A stretch of 64,000 nucleotides of DNA from Ceriagrion tenellum (GCA_963169105.1 OY720633.1:160037780-160101779), one strand, 5' to 3'; counted from the stretch's first letter, positions 14,301-29,235 are shown. The notes: generated from the sequence alone by a model not told the origin. A program made the numbers and translations.

Positions 14301-17300
14301 TGAGCCCTCGTTCATATAGCTTGATGTCTTCCATGGATGATGTTAACTTTTACCAAACCTTGTTATCAATTACCAGTGGTAGAGGTACCCGTTTTAATCT
14401 TATGTCTCAAAATAATGCGACGATTAATTGTCAATAGCCGGATATCGTGTATAATGTGTATTCATAGGTGACGTGCGCATTCCGAATCCTTTGTGGGCAG
14501 TAAAGGAGACCGGTTGGTTCATGGAAAGTGAGCCGGTAGTTTGGCGCCGGCGCCAAATCCCTCTCAACATTTTAGTCTACCTTGTTTTCTCCTTTACGAC
14601 GAGTGATACAAATCTTAAACTTCTGTCATACTTCGCCTTATTATCGAGCAAATTGGGATGTCGTACCACATTAGTTTTCCACGACCGGGCATGATACTTC
14701 GTAAGTTATAAATTTAGTCATACTATCGTTCTTCTTACCCCTCAAACCTCACAGAGCGTGTTATTAAGGCATCAGCAATCGTTGGTAGTTATTCGATGCT
14801 GAAGTCAGAGCCTATGAGCAATAATACCCGAGTGCAACATTCCAAAAATGCGTTGGTTGGTTGGTAGTCAACTCATGAAATTACGGATTTGAAGACGTTC
14901 ATCTTATAATTTATAATTTAGTGTTCAAGTATGATTTTTTTCTCTGAAGTAATTACTCTGAATGAATAATTATATTGATATAGGTCGTAAAAAAGAATCA
15001 TATGGATAAATATCCAATTATTCAGGCTTTTATATGCCATTCTGGAAGAAGAAGTTTCTCTGACCTGGGGTTTTCTCTTCGGAAAATGGTTTCAAAATTG
15101 TAGCGATGAATGAGTCGGTGTCATATTTCGGGGTTTTATTCATGCGATGGTATTAACTTTTTGTTGCATTATTTTTTCTGTAATTTGATGTGTTGATAGC
15201 GTTAGAAAGGCTTAAGTTTAGCCCTTCTCCGTTTTGCGGGAGTCAATAATGCTTTGGGATCTTTGTGATTGTAAAATATCTTCGTCGTCTCCCAAGCGCC
15301 ATGCCTCCACCATTCGTCATCTTATAATCTGAAAATGGCAGGCGGATTGCAGTTATCGAAAACATGATAACATTGCATGGAACTTCGTGATGTTTTGTGC
15401 TCACCGTCTCCAATATCACTTGAGCAACTAATTAAATCCTACCCTCGGACTATCACCCTCTCCCGCGAAACAACTATCTGTTTTGGCAATGAAGGAAAAC
15501 CAGGTAATGTTAATCTGGACGGAGTTTGACTAGTACTTTTTGAAAATTAATGGTGAATCGTTTTCTTTTTACGTAACCAAACGGTGACGGACTTGTTGCT
15601 CGTGAAAAATAATTGCCTCGCCATTACATTAGCTTGCGCACTTGAGGAGTTGACTTGTGTTGCCGTTGCGCAGCTCTATGTTACCATACTAATGCATCTG
15701 AATATTTGATATCACGATTAGCCGGTAGAAGTAAATCTCCGAGAACCGTGAGAGGGGAGAGACGCTATCAAAACCAGGGATCAAGAGGGTCTGACTCAGG
15801 CCGTACATTGATTTTCGAGTCCCTTAATGATTATGCACGACCGGTGCGGATTTTCGGGGTCCAACTCTTGGTTGCATTATACATCACCCCCCTCAATTCA
15901 ATTTCAATTTTGACCTTTTGCCAGAAACTCTGTGTCCGTTTAGGAGTTTCTTTGTTCTTGTTCATCCTTGGTCTTCGCAGAAATAGTCAGGGGAATTATT
16001 ATTAATGCTTGTCTCTTATGAGCTCGTCAGTTTATATAAGTATTATTATTGAATATTTTTCTCGCAATTTCCCAGAAATCCATCGAACTCATGGCTGGGA
16101 CTGCCCCTCACCATATCCTCTGTTTCCTTATATCACTTGTAACTCGCCTCACTCCTCAAACCACGTGCGTAATGTAACATTAATATCGTACCTTAATGCT
16201 CTGTGTAGTGGCTATTATTTCTTGTCACCATTTTGTCCATACCTTAGGTTGCTTTACTTTACGTGCTCTTGATGTCTAGGCGTGTATAAGGTGAAGAAAT
16301 AACTTTGAGCGTGTAATGAGCCTTATTTATAACAATGGTATGATGGTGCACATTGTGAAATTAAGATGCCTTTACTGGAGACAGATTTTAGCAGTGGAAT
16401 CATGATCATCGAAAAAAGTGGGCTTGGAAACATTGTATATTCATTCCCAGTTCTCCCTGCGTCCCCTCACCTCAGGCACGTGGAAACTCGAATCGTTTGG
16501 GATCACCAGAGAAAATTTTGACCCAATTATTTGTTCCTCGCTTGTGTGGATTATAATGAGAAGCAATTCCTAAATTCGATTTAAAATGCATTATTTTTGA
16601 GTCGTTCCCGTTAAGAGATTTTGCTGTCAGTTTTACCGGAACATTTCGACAGTCTTCAGAAAACGCCAAGCTCCCTTTAGTGTATTGTGGTACATTATTT
16701 TTTTATATTATTTACCCAGGCAATTAAATCATCGTTAAGGTGAACTTTGAACACGGGATGATTTATCTCTTTGGAGATTAAGTTGCGATCGAACTGATGG
16801 ATACAATTCCGGCTACAAAAGTTAAACCGGCTTCTTTGAGACTTCGTTTCTCGAAGCAGTTTTTCTAAGCATATTTTACACATCTATTGAACTTATTATA
16901 AATAGCATTTGAGTTAGTTTCGTTTGAAATTGCCGTTTTGGACCTGTGGATGACATGGTTGTCTTTTTGTGTATTATAAATGTTAGGCTGTGACATTTAT
17001 GTTTTTAAAGCAATTTGTTTTACATTGGGTATGTATAATGAGTAAAATTGGGCCTCAGTTTTCCTTTGGCGTGTTTAGAATGACTTTCTTAGTTCCTGAT
17101 TTTTTGCCCAATTGATCACGTATTTCATTCTCGATAGAATGATTAAATGGACCTTGGTTTTTTTTAGAGCTTATTGTTTCTGTAGTGTAAAGTAAAGATA
17201 TTTTATTGGCCTCGATCGTTATTTCTTTAATATCCTCTTAACCGGTATTTAATATAGCGTAAGAGGTTCATCGGCATGTTCAAAAATCATTTTGACCCAG

Positions 17301-19593
17301 CACAACACTCTATTCTTAACATTCTATTTTTTCGCGAATTCCACTGTTGGGCGATGAGAAACTTTTTCCGTATTACTCGCCGCTATAATTCTCACTCTTT
17401 GCTTTTATGGTCATAGCTATTTTCATTTTGTTTGCCTGTACGAACTGGAATGTTGCAATCAAATCTGAATTTTCTCGTACATTAATTAAAAGACCGATAT
17501 GTGATGTGGTGGAGGTAATATTTTGTAAAGACTTTTTACGTTCATAGCTTCTACTTTATTGGGAGTACATTTATTCTCAATCTTTATATTCTTGAATGAT
17601 TACATGGAAGAGAGTAGTCTGTTCGTAGAAAAATTTTAGAAACTAAATATCATTGCTATTTGTATCACCAAGCTTTCTCTCGAAATCGACCATTTTCCTG
17701 CCTTATTTTACGTAACAAAAGCTATCTTTCTCCAGTTTTTACTATAAAATTTGGTCAATTTTTATCACTCATTTAGTCTAAAATATCTTCCTCTACTGCT
17801 ACTAAACATCGTTGAAAAGATTGCGGAGAGACCCATCCATTCCTGATGACGCGATTTCTATTCTTGGTTTCAGCTATTTTGCCCTTCTCTCTGATTTTTT
17901 TACCACTTTCCTGTCTCGCATCCCTGATTTCAGATTCTTTTTAATTGAAATTATTTCAGTTACGAGCAGCAATGAAAAAAAGTTTTTTCGGTCGTAATTG
18001 ATCTCTATTTGACCTATTAACTAATCACCACTCCGAGTTTCTTTGTTAATTCAATCCACACGCTATTTATTCACGATGAATTGTAAGGAGAATAACATCC
18101 TAGTTATGCATCCTCGTTTAACTTCTCCAGAAGGGGATTCCCCTTTGATTTTCATCGCTTGGCGTCACTGACAAGCTCGGAAACTTAGAAAAGGTCTTTA
18201 GCTGAACTGATTTCGAAATGCCTTCAATTATTCTTGTGTAGATAACTTCCGCGCTAGATGAACTATCATTTTCGCTTCTGATGAAATTTTATTCGTTTTT
18301 TCTCAGGCTTATCAAGTTGCGTAATTATTTCACACTCGAGAGTGAGTCACTTTTTTACAGGAATGGATAAATTCCCATTCATATCGCTATCGATCTACTC
18401 CGGTTCTTTCCGTCTCGGACGACGTTCGTTCTCGCGTAACTCCCTCTTCCCCACCCCCTCCTCTTCTCCCTTTTCCCCTTCTCCTGTTACTTTCTCCCTA
18501 ACCCTTCGCCATAGGTGCCCCCTCGTCCTTGGGGAAGATCTCCTCAGATTAAGGTGGTTTGAGCAATTTTCGTTGGAGAACAGATTTGCCTGAAGCTTCG
18601 CATACGTGTACTAAAAATTAGCACGTGCACTAAAAAAAATACATGCTACCGATTAGGTTTCTGGGCAATGCAATGCTATTTTATCGCGAAGCATTAGCCA
18701 CCTTACACATATTTCTAAATAATCCAATTTCATTTGTACAGATTTTCCCATAACCGCGAAATAATACGTTTCGTGTAACTATTATGGCTGCTGACAAGTA
18801 TCAAGGTAACATGCCGCGTAAAAAACAGGTATTCACTTATGCTTTTCTGTTAAATTTCGAATTCCGCGCCGAAAACCCAAGTCATAATAATGCTTTAATG
18901 TAGACGACATTTTAAACATATAAATCTTGCATCGTTTCTATTTCTATGTGCAAGGTGATGCCAAATAAACTGATGCACTCTAGTGAAGGGGTGGTCCATG
19001 AATTATTTTCGACTCACTTGAAAATTTATTAAAATGTGCACTCGGTGACTCATTTGTAGCATTTCAGACACCTCCTGAAGTCTTTCCCTTTATGCCGCAT
19101 CCCGTGACGTACCCTAGCTATCACATCGCGAGTGACACACGTTTTTCTGCTACGCCGAAAATAGCTTCTCTTTCCGGTTATTGGCCGTCTTGCAGGCGTG
19201 CATCGTCTGTATTTCATTTATGAGTTTTGAATTTGGAGCTGACCATTATTAAACTATCTCTATTGTACTAAATGCCTCTTATGCTCGAGACAACTTAGTA
19301 GGCGAATGAGATACACCATTCTAGTGTATGAAGTAAATCCCTTTAGAAACGGTATGTGCCTACAGTAACTGCCCCATATCCCAGACACTAATGTCGAATG
19401 CATTCATATGAACCGGAATATATGCGGTTACGAAAACTCGTCCGATTGCTGCTGTAATCCCTGCGAAAATAACTAATCCCATATAATTATTCTTTCAAGT
19501 CATCGTACGTCGCTTACCCCTAGATGCCTAATGGCAGCCGCAGCAAAGAGGAATATATCACCTGATCTCATTCATCAATATAAATGTGTATAT
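8351..19593. other. Long unassigned stretch
   Basis: I see no exon with clear protein similarity, no RNA gene and no complete element. Pyrimidine-rich blocks at about 12600-13150 and 18430-18540 may be old LINE debris or simple sequence. It may be intergenic or a 5' intron of Asator. Confidence 0.4.
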
Positions 19594-20145
19594 TAGGGTT
19601 TCTACCGGCTTGAAAAACCTGGAAAAGTCATGGAAAATGAAAAACTAGCAGATTAATTAGTTTCTCTTAGTCAAATTTTTTTTTTCAATACGTGAGTGGT
19701 GCACTTATAGGCGACGTGTCTTGATGTGACTTTGAAGTTTTTATTACCTTTCTGAATGGTCACCGGAGCTCTTATTTTGGTGTTTATCAGGTATTTATGC
19801 CCCTAAAATAAACTTCGGTCCGATTCTTGAAACTCATGCCGAGTAAGATGGAATATTTGTCGTTCCCTTGGTTGTGCACCGGTAATTCGTGGTCATAGAC
19901 GCGGCCGAGATCTGAGAATAAATCACCTGAAAAAAGCATGTCGATTTTCCCTCGGATGCGATGGTGGCGGTGGTATGTGTATTGGAAAACTATTCCCTCA
20001 TAGTACATGAGTTAATTTGTCATTCCCATACTCTTGAAAATACCCTAAAAAACAATGGAATTTTCTCTTGGATTAATTGAAATTTCGCCTTGAGGAACCC
20101 TAAAAAGTCACTGAATTTAATAATCTCTGGTCTGTAGAAACCCTG
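19594..20145. mobile_element. hAT-like MITE, 552 bp
   Basis: Ends are TAGGGTTTCTAC and its inverted partner GTAGAAACCCTG. Flanks are GTGTATAT on the left and GTGTACAT on the right, an 8-bp duplication with one mismatch, as expected for hAT transposons. The subterminal stretch has the GAAAAACCTGGAAAAGTCAT-type text that recurs in other dispersed fragments of this window. No transposase frame: non-autonomous. Confidence 0.65.
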
Positions 20146-23100
20146 GTGTACATAAAACTCTACGAGGCCGGAATTGTAAACGAATCGACAATCTGGAGGT
20201 CGTGTATGTCAGCCGTTAACCCCTCGTAATGCTCTAATTGGTGAGAGCATTTCTCTTTGTGTTCATGCCTACTAGATTTCCCTGTTTGCTCCTTTGGCGC
20301 GTTCATTTTCTTATTTCGCACTGTTAGGTATTATTCTACTTTTTAAGAGTACCGACATAAAGTCTTCAAGAAATGAACAATGACATAAGCCATCAATTTT
20401 GTTGTTCTATAATAAAATCCACAAAGTCTATGTATTTTAATTTATATGACATTGAGCACACTTTTTTGTAAATTTCATCGCCTAAAAATATATTTATATG
20501 TTCTTATTAAACTACTGCCGAACACAGCGTAGCCAATGGATGGCAACCCCCATTACAGGTCTCTTCAGGGGTGCCTAATTTCACGAATAACTTTGTATAA
20601 TGGATTATATTGTGTAATTAGGTGTGTGAAATAAAATATGTTAATATATGTATATTATAAGTAGAAGTGAATGTTTGCGTTTTACGTTGAGCAGGGAAAT
20701 GTGGGCAGCTCAATGTCACTCGATCATGAATCAGATACGGTTCGTGGTTAGTGCCTATCTGATTATGGAATTTACGATCCTTTCCAAATGGTGGTTTCCA
20801 GATGTGGGAAAACCGAAAGTGGATGGAACTAAAAGGTGGGAATCTCTGTTGCACACAAAGCGACGCGAACCATTGAGTGCGTTTAGCGCAGAATCGCAAC
20901 ATCGAACGGGCGTCGTACCGCTGACCCAAGATCGTGGTCATTCAACCCATCGCGTCGGATCGGAAGCTGGAGAATGGTTGCTAATCGGTGCGAGTTTTTC
21001 GGGACGGGAGCGTCCGTCTAATTTGTAAAAAAATATCCGAAGCTGACTAAAAAATTGAAGCCGCGATCTCGATGGAACTACGAGATCCAGAAAAATGTGA
21101 TCTAACACTGGGTATGAATTCATAGTCTTCCTTAAGCCCGTTTCTTGCGGGCACTGAATTGCACATCTTGGAACTATGTTTTTCTCGATCTTGCGAGCAG
21201 TTATTATTTAATTAGAGCGGGGACTATTTTCCCATATCGCGTTCATGCATTCTCACGTGCGTACTTGCAATTCACTGCTTTACGCGATGCAATATGAAAT
21301 GCACGTTCACACATACTTCAGATTGTGCAAAAACGTGCCCCGTGTAAAACGGGCTTCTCACTGCATAGACGCCTCTTCGTCGATGTTGTTGACGAAGCGT
21401 GGAAGACGAGATGTATTTTCAAGCATCCATTTCCCTTGTGTAATTTCACGAAACTATACTTATCGATTTTCATTCCGTCAGCCCATTCCGTTTCCGCGTT
21501 TGATAAGAGGAACCGCGTGGGGTTAGACGTATTAAACCCGCTGAATTCGGGTGTACAAGGAAGTAGAATTCAGTAGCCAAAGCACGATCGTGTCTAGAGT
21601 TAACTCTTCGGGGATCTGATGATTAACTTCTGGATTGGAAGCATTTCTCCCTCCTTGAGATACAACGAACTAATTGGCTTGCAATATTATCTTTCAGTGC
21701 GATATTTTTCCTTTCATTACTTTCAAATGGTTATCGGTGTTGAAATTTGTGACCTTCGGAATCCAGGTTGATGATTTCATAATCTCGAAGAGCTGCGCAA
21801 TTTATTTCCTGTATGTTACATGTCTATTTATTATTTGCGTCAAATCAAGACCCGTAATTGATTTGTAGAACTTCATCCAGAGTAGATTTCATGGGCGAAA
21901 ATAGTTACATTCTTAATTCCATATTTTACTTTATTCCCTCTATTTGATATCAGAAGCCTTAGTTCCTATCATAGACTATCCCTACCAAGTAATGTGTCAG
22001 TGAGGAAGATTTTCCCGTAATTATAAATAAGTGGATAATGTCGTTTAACATCCCATTGAAGCACAAATGCCGATTATGACTCATATCAAGTAGTCTCTTG
22101 ATCATTATTTCTTCACAAAATTTCTGGTTGTAACTTATGTCGCAGGAAATCTTCGCAAACGCATCTAGAGCCAAAATTACTTATTTTAGACTTCCGATTT
22201 ATTCGCAATATTTTTCTGTCGCTCCATGTTTCATTTCGAGCTGAGAAATAATAGCCGAATCGTGGAGTGCACTCAGTCGAACATTAGTTTTGAGATGATC
22301 GCGTTAATGTTATGTTAAGTAATTATTTAATGAAAACCCTTTAAAATTCACTGCCGCATTTTTGTGGAATCCGTATTTTCCATCCTTTCGCCAAGCGGGC
22401 ACCTGGAAGCCATTCATTGGCAAATATGATTTTGCCGCTTCCCGAGCTTTTTTAAAGAACAGCGCACTTCTAACGCCTTCCGAGGCAGGGAAGCAGTTGA
22501 CTGTAGTTTGCATAGTCTATTTATGTCATATGTATGGATGTGCATGAGATGTAATGATTTTGTGTGAATGATTCTGATGCTCGATAATCACACCTTGAGC
22601 CTTAACAGAGACTGTCTTCTTAATTAGGTAGTCTTCGAAACATTTGATTCATGTTTTGCCGGAAATTATGTTATTGCTGCTTATGCTATATGCATCAGTA
22701 ATTGCTGTTTTTCTTTAAATGCGAATCCGATGTCACTCGAAGTTTAAATCCAATCATTAATACTTGTGGCGCTTGGCATGTGTTCTATCAATCATTCGCA
22801 GTCTTTACTTTTTAGTCCTGCGTCGCAGTCTTCACTTTTGGAGCACTTCTTAAGTTGCTTTAGACTCAGCTTTGACTTCCAGTCCATTTTTATCAGGCCA
22901 AACACATTATATGGATCCCGAATTTGAGCTTTTTATTGATTTTCTTTTCCCTACGGGATATATTATACGTTTCAGTAGGGACAGTTTTGTTATTTTGGGT
23001 TCCTTTGGATGCTCTCTCCTTGCTTCGGTTTATTTTTCGCTTTTCCTTTATTTTAATGCGGGCGTAGGGGTGTTTTTCAATGCAATCAACAGGAAATATT

Positions 23101-24151
23101 GCGTGCTTGTATCTCAATCTCATGGGTCAGTTCAATGCCCTCCTTTGCGCGGTTAGTTCGCTCAGTACCTATCCTGGTGTCGTTCCCTATGCCATAAAAT
23201 ATTTCCGGCAGTGCTGTTTTTTTGTTTATATCTCAGTCTGTTCCTTGAAAGGGAGCAGGCATTTTCTATGTTCGTCAGATGACAAAATCTTAACTAAGGG
23301 AACTCAGAATTTTCACAAATTGAATTTTTCAGTTCCTCCTATTTCTTCCCTTTTTTGTCGTTGATTTACCTGATGTGAATTGGCGGTGCTTGCCAGTATT
23401 AAAATTTATGCGTAAGCTATCGATATCAGCCTCTGATAGTCTCCTATTATTTATGTAGCGTCTTAATTATAAATATCTCTGCCTTGGATATTTTCGAGGT
23501 GCAAATTTGATGTAACTACTTCGTGGAGATTTTATTTCCCTGCTGTTTTTTAGATGCATGTGAAAGTTTTCTTGGGAATCCCAGCGACATTTGCTGGGGA
23601 GTAAAGTCCTCTGAAATCGGCTAATGATTCCTTAATCTATTATAGTATTTTTTAATTTTGTTTATGGTTTATGATTCCTTGTTCATGCCTCTTCCTCGTG
23701 GCTGGTTTTCAGTTTTTTCGATTCCCAAGTGAAGCAGCTCGTGATCTTTCATTCGTCTCTGGAACATTCTTTGAAATTTCGATATCGATCCGGGCCCATT
23801 TTCGGCGCTTTCGTGCTGCTGACAAACGTAAACGCGAACGAGTTGATGCATGGCCCGCGCCTCACTCTCACTAATTAAGCCGACCATTTAAGTGTCATCT
23901 TTAGGAAAGAGAAGAGAGCGTTGTGGTTTCCGTCGAAGGACTTCAAGAACTGTAAGAGTACATCTTTAATAAATTGAATGGAAATAGTAGGTTTAGGGTG
24001 AACTTCTATGTAAACTAGAGACAAATAATTCGTCATAAGAATGAGCCTTTTTCGAGTAACAGAATTTTACTATTCGCTTTGATTTTCAACTATAATTCTG
24101 GTTCAAACTCTCAATTCCTATGAGCAAACTCTCCTCGGGTTACACACCTGG
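20146..24151. other. Unassigned stretch
   Basis: The longest frames (20648-21028 plus, 20618-20941 minus) overlap each other on opposite strands and show no family resemblance. No splice-bounded coding exon recognised. Confidence 0.4.
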
Positions 24152-24285
24152 TTAACGTTAACATTATCGCCAACGTTACGGCAAGCGTCGTTAACTCTAC
24201 CGTCGTCAGGGCTCCGATGTTACAGGCCTGCTGATGGTGGGCGAGACGCTTGCCGAAACGTTCGCAATTCTGGAAACGTTGAACA
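24152..24285. repeat. Diverged inverted repeat resembling a Penelope 3' end
   Basis: Left arm (about 24152-24213) and right arm (about 24228-24282) share the inverted core AACGTT.CGGCAAGCGTC and weaker flanks. The right arm carries CTGATGG (24230), a GGCGAG/CTTGCC hairpin and GAAACG (24255-24260), the same order as the Penelope-like 3' ends at 33003, 56548 and 57062. No protein remnant is left. Assignment rests on this motif alone. Confidence 0.35.
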
Positions 24286-24679
24286 AGTGTGTGACCCAAG
24301 AAGGGCTTTCACTAATGATTCGCCGGGTAAGAATTAGCTCTTACTCTCCATTACTGTTCATATCTTGAAGTATGGCTGTCTTTCTTCACCTGGGACGTTG
24401 CCAGAGAGTGATTTGAATCTAACAGCGTTATTCCGTGAGTTCCACGGCTCGTAACTTTTTACATCTTCAGAATAGTCCAGCGTTTTCTTTGTATTATTCG
24501 TTTAGAAATGCTTTTTCAGTTTATATTGAACTACCTCTGGTGTTGAGCGAGAGATTATGCTAACCGTCGTATTACCTTTTGTTTATATTGTTGATTTTTT
24601 TATTACGCCGCATCACTCGACATTATGCTGATGCGTTAGGTGACTCATGTTGTAAAAAAATTAAACCTCGTCCAGGTTA

Positions 24680-24890
24680 GCGTTTCTGACTAACTGCTGT
24701 TCTCCACTCTGTCCGGAGCCCTACGCTCTCATTTGTGCCCTGATATATCTTGTTTCATGTACCGTTCAATCTCTCTTGTCCCTCGGTCTTCCCTGCTGAA
24801 TTTTCCCATACATCCTACTTTTATGCCTTATATTCCTCAAATAAGGTTTCTCCAATCTTTTAAGCCTCGAGAGGGATTGCTACAATCTGT
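24680..24890 (-). pseudogene. Possible LINE C-terminal remnant
   Basis: Minus-strand text in broken frames contains GKIQQGRPRDKR followed by a piece like APDRVEWRTAV, reminiscent of the Arg-rich GRPR region and the DR.WR end of insect LINE proteins. There are several stops and no boundaries. Low confidence. Confidence 0.25.
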
Positions 24891-27800
24891 GCTTAGTTAG
24901 CATTCCTTTAATTTTCGCGACTTAAGTACCACGTGGCGTCGCGTGATGCGACATCAAATGAATTCGACGAGAATGGCGTACCTGACGTGTAGCATGCGAT
25001 GTCGGGGTTCATTGTTACGTGAACATCGTTTATCATGCTGCCAGACACTCCATGCTTCCTATCCTCCACTCTTAAATGTTGAAGTTACTTTTCGTATAAT
25101 TTGTAACCAAGATGTATCGGGCGCGATAACATCACAAGCGAATGGCGTTGTAACTTTTGATGGCACCGTGGTGATCGGATTGTGATTGCCTCGGTTGCGG
25201 GGGTAAACTGGCTCGGTGCAGAGTGGTGCCTCGTCAGCTCACTCTGGGATCTCGGGCGTACGGTTGCATGCGAGATTTCCATGCTCGCCGTATCACCCGT
25301 AGTTCCTTCTTTATGCCGTAAAATCTCGGTTTCCCTCATTAATTTATTGCCCCTGCATTTCTGAATTTAAGAGAAATTTGTGTTTTTTCGTAATTGTTGC
25401 ATCTCCACGTTTTATAAGTGAGGGTATGGTATTAACATCACCCAGCTTGTCAGGGCACAGTTTTCATAAAAACCCGGGTCTCTTATTTATCGTTAATTAC
25501 TCGCTCTTACATTCGTATTTGGCTCTGTTAATCCATTTGCTTTTGAGTGAAATATCAGGTAGCAGTGGGCAATGAAACAACACCTGCTATGTTCCTTATA
25601 AAAGTCCACTCTTTTCCCTTGTGAGGAAAAGAATTCCAATCAGTGTAAATAAAATTCACTATTTGAAATAATTTTTTATCAAGGTTGGCAGCTCATGATT
25701 TTTTGTAAAAGCGACACAAAAGAATCAGTAACAGCAAACAAGAAGTTTTCAAAAGGCTATTTATTTTTTCTGACAAATAAGAGCTGTATTTGAGCCCACA
25801 CCTGGGTAATTGCAATTAACCATGGTAGATTATGGAAAGCCTAATGTTCATTTGAATTAATTTTCAAAGAGATATTTAATGACCCCGAGGTATCTAAATG
25901 GAGAAATTCATGTTTATTTTTTCCATAGTTTCTACTACATAAATTGTGCGACATTTCTTGGGGAAATTTGGTATTTAGCATTGTTAGAATTTCCCCCTAT
26001 GTGTATAAATCATTCATCATTTTATGTGGGCCGATAATTTTACAGCTGAAAATCTCATTGTGCCCCTGTAGAGTGGACTGTATTTTCCGAACGAGGTCGG
26101 TGAGGGCTGAATGCTCAGAGCAGTGGGTCAGTTCTTCGGTAAATTCTAATATTTTCAAGTGCCCTTGTATCATCTTAGATTAATGTTATTTTTTCTATCT
26201 TCAGATGCCTCCTAACAAATCATAGTTAACCACATTGAAAGTTGTGGCTAAGGGCAGAGTGAAAGTTGAAGCAAATTTTTCCTCTCATCAAATTATATTA
26301 TAGTCTCATTGTCAGATTAAAGTGCCTCATAGACATTTGGCTCAGAAGTAGCAATGTTCTTTATTCTGTAACCTTTATGGTCAAAGTCTTGATGTAACGA
26401 GAGAAAGGTTTTTCTGCTACCTCTTGGGAATATATCCGTTACCTCCTAAGGTTGATAGTAGGTGTCAATAAAGGGATAACATATTGTCACCCTACCTGTT
26501 TCAAAGTGTGTGTCGATTATGTTGAATGACCTTGCTGAGTAATTTAGTGATCATTTTGTTGAGTAACTACCCATTAGCTAGATCTCAGGGGACATGAACC
26601 TGTTGATCATCTTAGTTCTGTTGATGTTATCCTCAAGACTTCAATGTATTTTAAGTAGTATATGCTCCATGCATGTTTAAATGAAATGCTTCCTTGCCTT
26701 TGTGCTCTTCCTCTGATAAAATGCCTTGCTTAGGCTACTCTGCTCTGTCCTTATTATTCCACCATCACCAGTAACCCTGCTTTACATTTAGCAGAATTCA
26801 TTCCCCTCTTTGAGTTTTTGCTGCCGAAGTGCACTGGTTGTGACTTTCCTAAGTCTGGTACTCCCTGTGTAATCCATGGCTTCCACTTTTCTCATCTCCC
26901 CCTACCTCTTATTCTGCTTGTTTTCTTTTTTTTGTTAATACTTTCTTCACTTGATTATATGACTATTTTTCTATTTTGTCTAGTGTACTTAAGTGAGCCA
27001 ATGTAGTTTCTGTTTCATTCAACCTTTCTGTATGCCTAGTGAAACTTCTTTACTCTATATCTTCAAACTTCAGTGTAAATTTCATTTTACGAGTTATGAT
27101 CGCTGTTAACGTACAAATCGGGATAATTCATGCAGTTTTTTGTTGATTTCCGTAACACTTTTCATATGAAACATATGTAATAAACTTGTAATTTTGTCTC
27201 CTGATATTTACCACGTATATTTTCTTCACTGATGGTTGACAAAAAATAATGTGTGTAATGACTTTGCCATTTTGGATACAAAACTTATGTTGTCTTCCTC
27301 CTCTCTTCTGTTTTTCATATTAATGGGTGTTCTTTTGTCGATATTCTATATTATTTCTTCTGTTTCGTGATAGATATTTCCCCTTTGACATGAACCCTTT
27401 CCCCTTGAGCATGTATTCTTGCTACATAATAATGTCTTCATGTTAGTTTCTATTGTGATGGTGATGTTCTGTTCAGTCCTTTGAAATAAGCCCTTCCCTA
27501 GCAAAATGTTATATTTTCAAACCGTGACTCTCTTACCTCCATTGCAATAAAAATATTCTAATTAAATTATGTAGTTAATTGAAAAGTATGCAATGCTTTA
27601 GTTCCCTGTGTGTTCTTATGTGTCTTTGAGATGTGCAATTTTGTTATTTGGTGGTTTTCATGAGTAAGGTAAATCTCCCTCAATGTGATACTATCTGAAG
27701 GTTTTAGATTACTTTGATGATACCTTCTGTGCTTTTATTGATGTAAAAATAAGCTATAGTTCATAGCTTGAATGGGTGGTGAATAAGAGAGACTATCGAT

Positions 27801-29235
27801 TAGTACTTGATGGTTAGTTGCTTAATTTTGGAAAAATTGACTCTAATGAAAGTAAAAAATGCAATGCATGTATCCTCCAAAATTATTATGGTATACCAGT
27901 GACAATGCATCAGCATCATCAACTGGTACACATTTTTACATCAAGATTAGTGGTAGATAAGTACGTTTAACTGGTGAGGTGAGAGGGAGGAGGAAGTGGG
28001 AGGGTTGGGTTTCTGTTTGGTGGAGTGGGAGGGAGTGGTAGGTGTGGGTTAGGGAGGCTCATTTCTTATGGAAGTATTGGGCAGGAGGGTGGAGGGAGTG
28101 TGAGGATATTGGAGGTGGTCAGGATGGCTCATGGTTGAGGGTCATTAATATATTCCTGTCAATGAGAGGGAAGGCTCTGGCTCTACTTTTCAACAGTATA
28201 TCATTAAGTATTTGTCTTCCTTTTAGATGTCTTTTTATCTCCAGGTCTTCCAACTTGTCCATCATTCACCTTTTCTCCACAAGGTTTTAAATTTTCCTGA
28301 GCGAAGTCAGTCGTATGTCCCTCCCACTGCAGAGTTCTTGCTAAGTGTGATTGGAAAGATTTTCAAAAAGGAACTCCTCCTATGCTCCTCCACTCGTATT
28401 CGGAAAAAAAATTCCATTCTGTCTTACATTTGTTGCTTCGTAATCCTTGCACTTCTATGAATCAATTTTACTCTCATCAAATTCATTAGTTATCCATAAA
28501 ATATTAGAACCTTTTGCAAAAGTAAAATTAGGAAAAGATAGTGAACATCAAATTTTAATACCCTTTAGAAAATTTCAAGGTTCCTTTGGAAAATTTCAAG
28601 TCCAATTACAATAACCAATAAAATAATCTCTCTGTTACATATGAATTCTGTTAAGGATTATATTGCTTAGGCAATTGGTTTACCTTTTTTCTATGTGAAA
28701 TGATGAAAATCTCTGATTGATCTGAAGTGCACTCTTGTGTAAGTGATGTATTAAAAAATTCCACTCCTTAACATTTCCTAATTTTTTTTCTTACCTGATT
28801 GTTATGTCATGCTTTTATAGTACAGATACTCACTTATTACTCTCCCAGAAAGTCGCTGGTTCTTATTGCAATTGCATACATTTTTCGTAAAATCTGACCA
28901 GAATTAAATGTTACTATTAAAATAATGCCATGAGCCAGTTGTGTCTATTGTTTTTATTCTGGCACAATAAACTTCTATGGTTTAACTAAGCATGGTCATG
29001 CTGTTATGTCTGCTTCCTTGCTTGCTCACTGTGTGCAATGCTTAACTATTCTCTATTCTTTCATTATTTTACTCAAAATTTTGAAATTTGCTGTACAAAA
29101 ATCTTGCTCAAGTATTTATTGAAAATTAGTGTTACTCTTGTAATTCTGTGTTTATAATGGGTATATTAATGTGGATATATTAGGTGATACTCTGTTAGGA
29201 AAAGCTTTCAGGTAGTGTTTCTTTTATATCTGTAG
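24891..29235. other. Unassigned stretch upstream of the first kinase exon
   Basis: No coding exon recognised. The G-rich tract at 27973-28062 is the only distinct feature. The sequence just before 29236 is a normal pyrimidine-containing acceptor, so at least the last part is intron or 5' leader. Confidence 0.4.
27973..28062 (+). other. G-rich tract with quadruplex potential
   Basis: The plus strand has clustered G runs (GTGGGAGGGTTGGG, then AGTGGGAGGGAGTGG, then GTGGGTTAGGGAGG). Loops of 1, 12 and 3 bases would allow a long-loop quadruplex. It lies about 1.2 kb upstream of the first kinase exon. It may be only a purine-rich simple repeat. Confidence 0.35.

Noticed and set aside
20618..21028. 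Opposing 107- and 126-codon frames as genes
   Set aside because: Neither has recognisable motifs, splice sites or regulatory context; mutual overlap on opposite strands points to chance.
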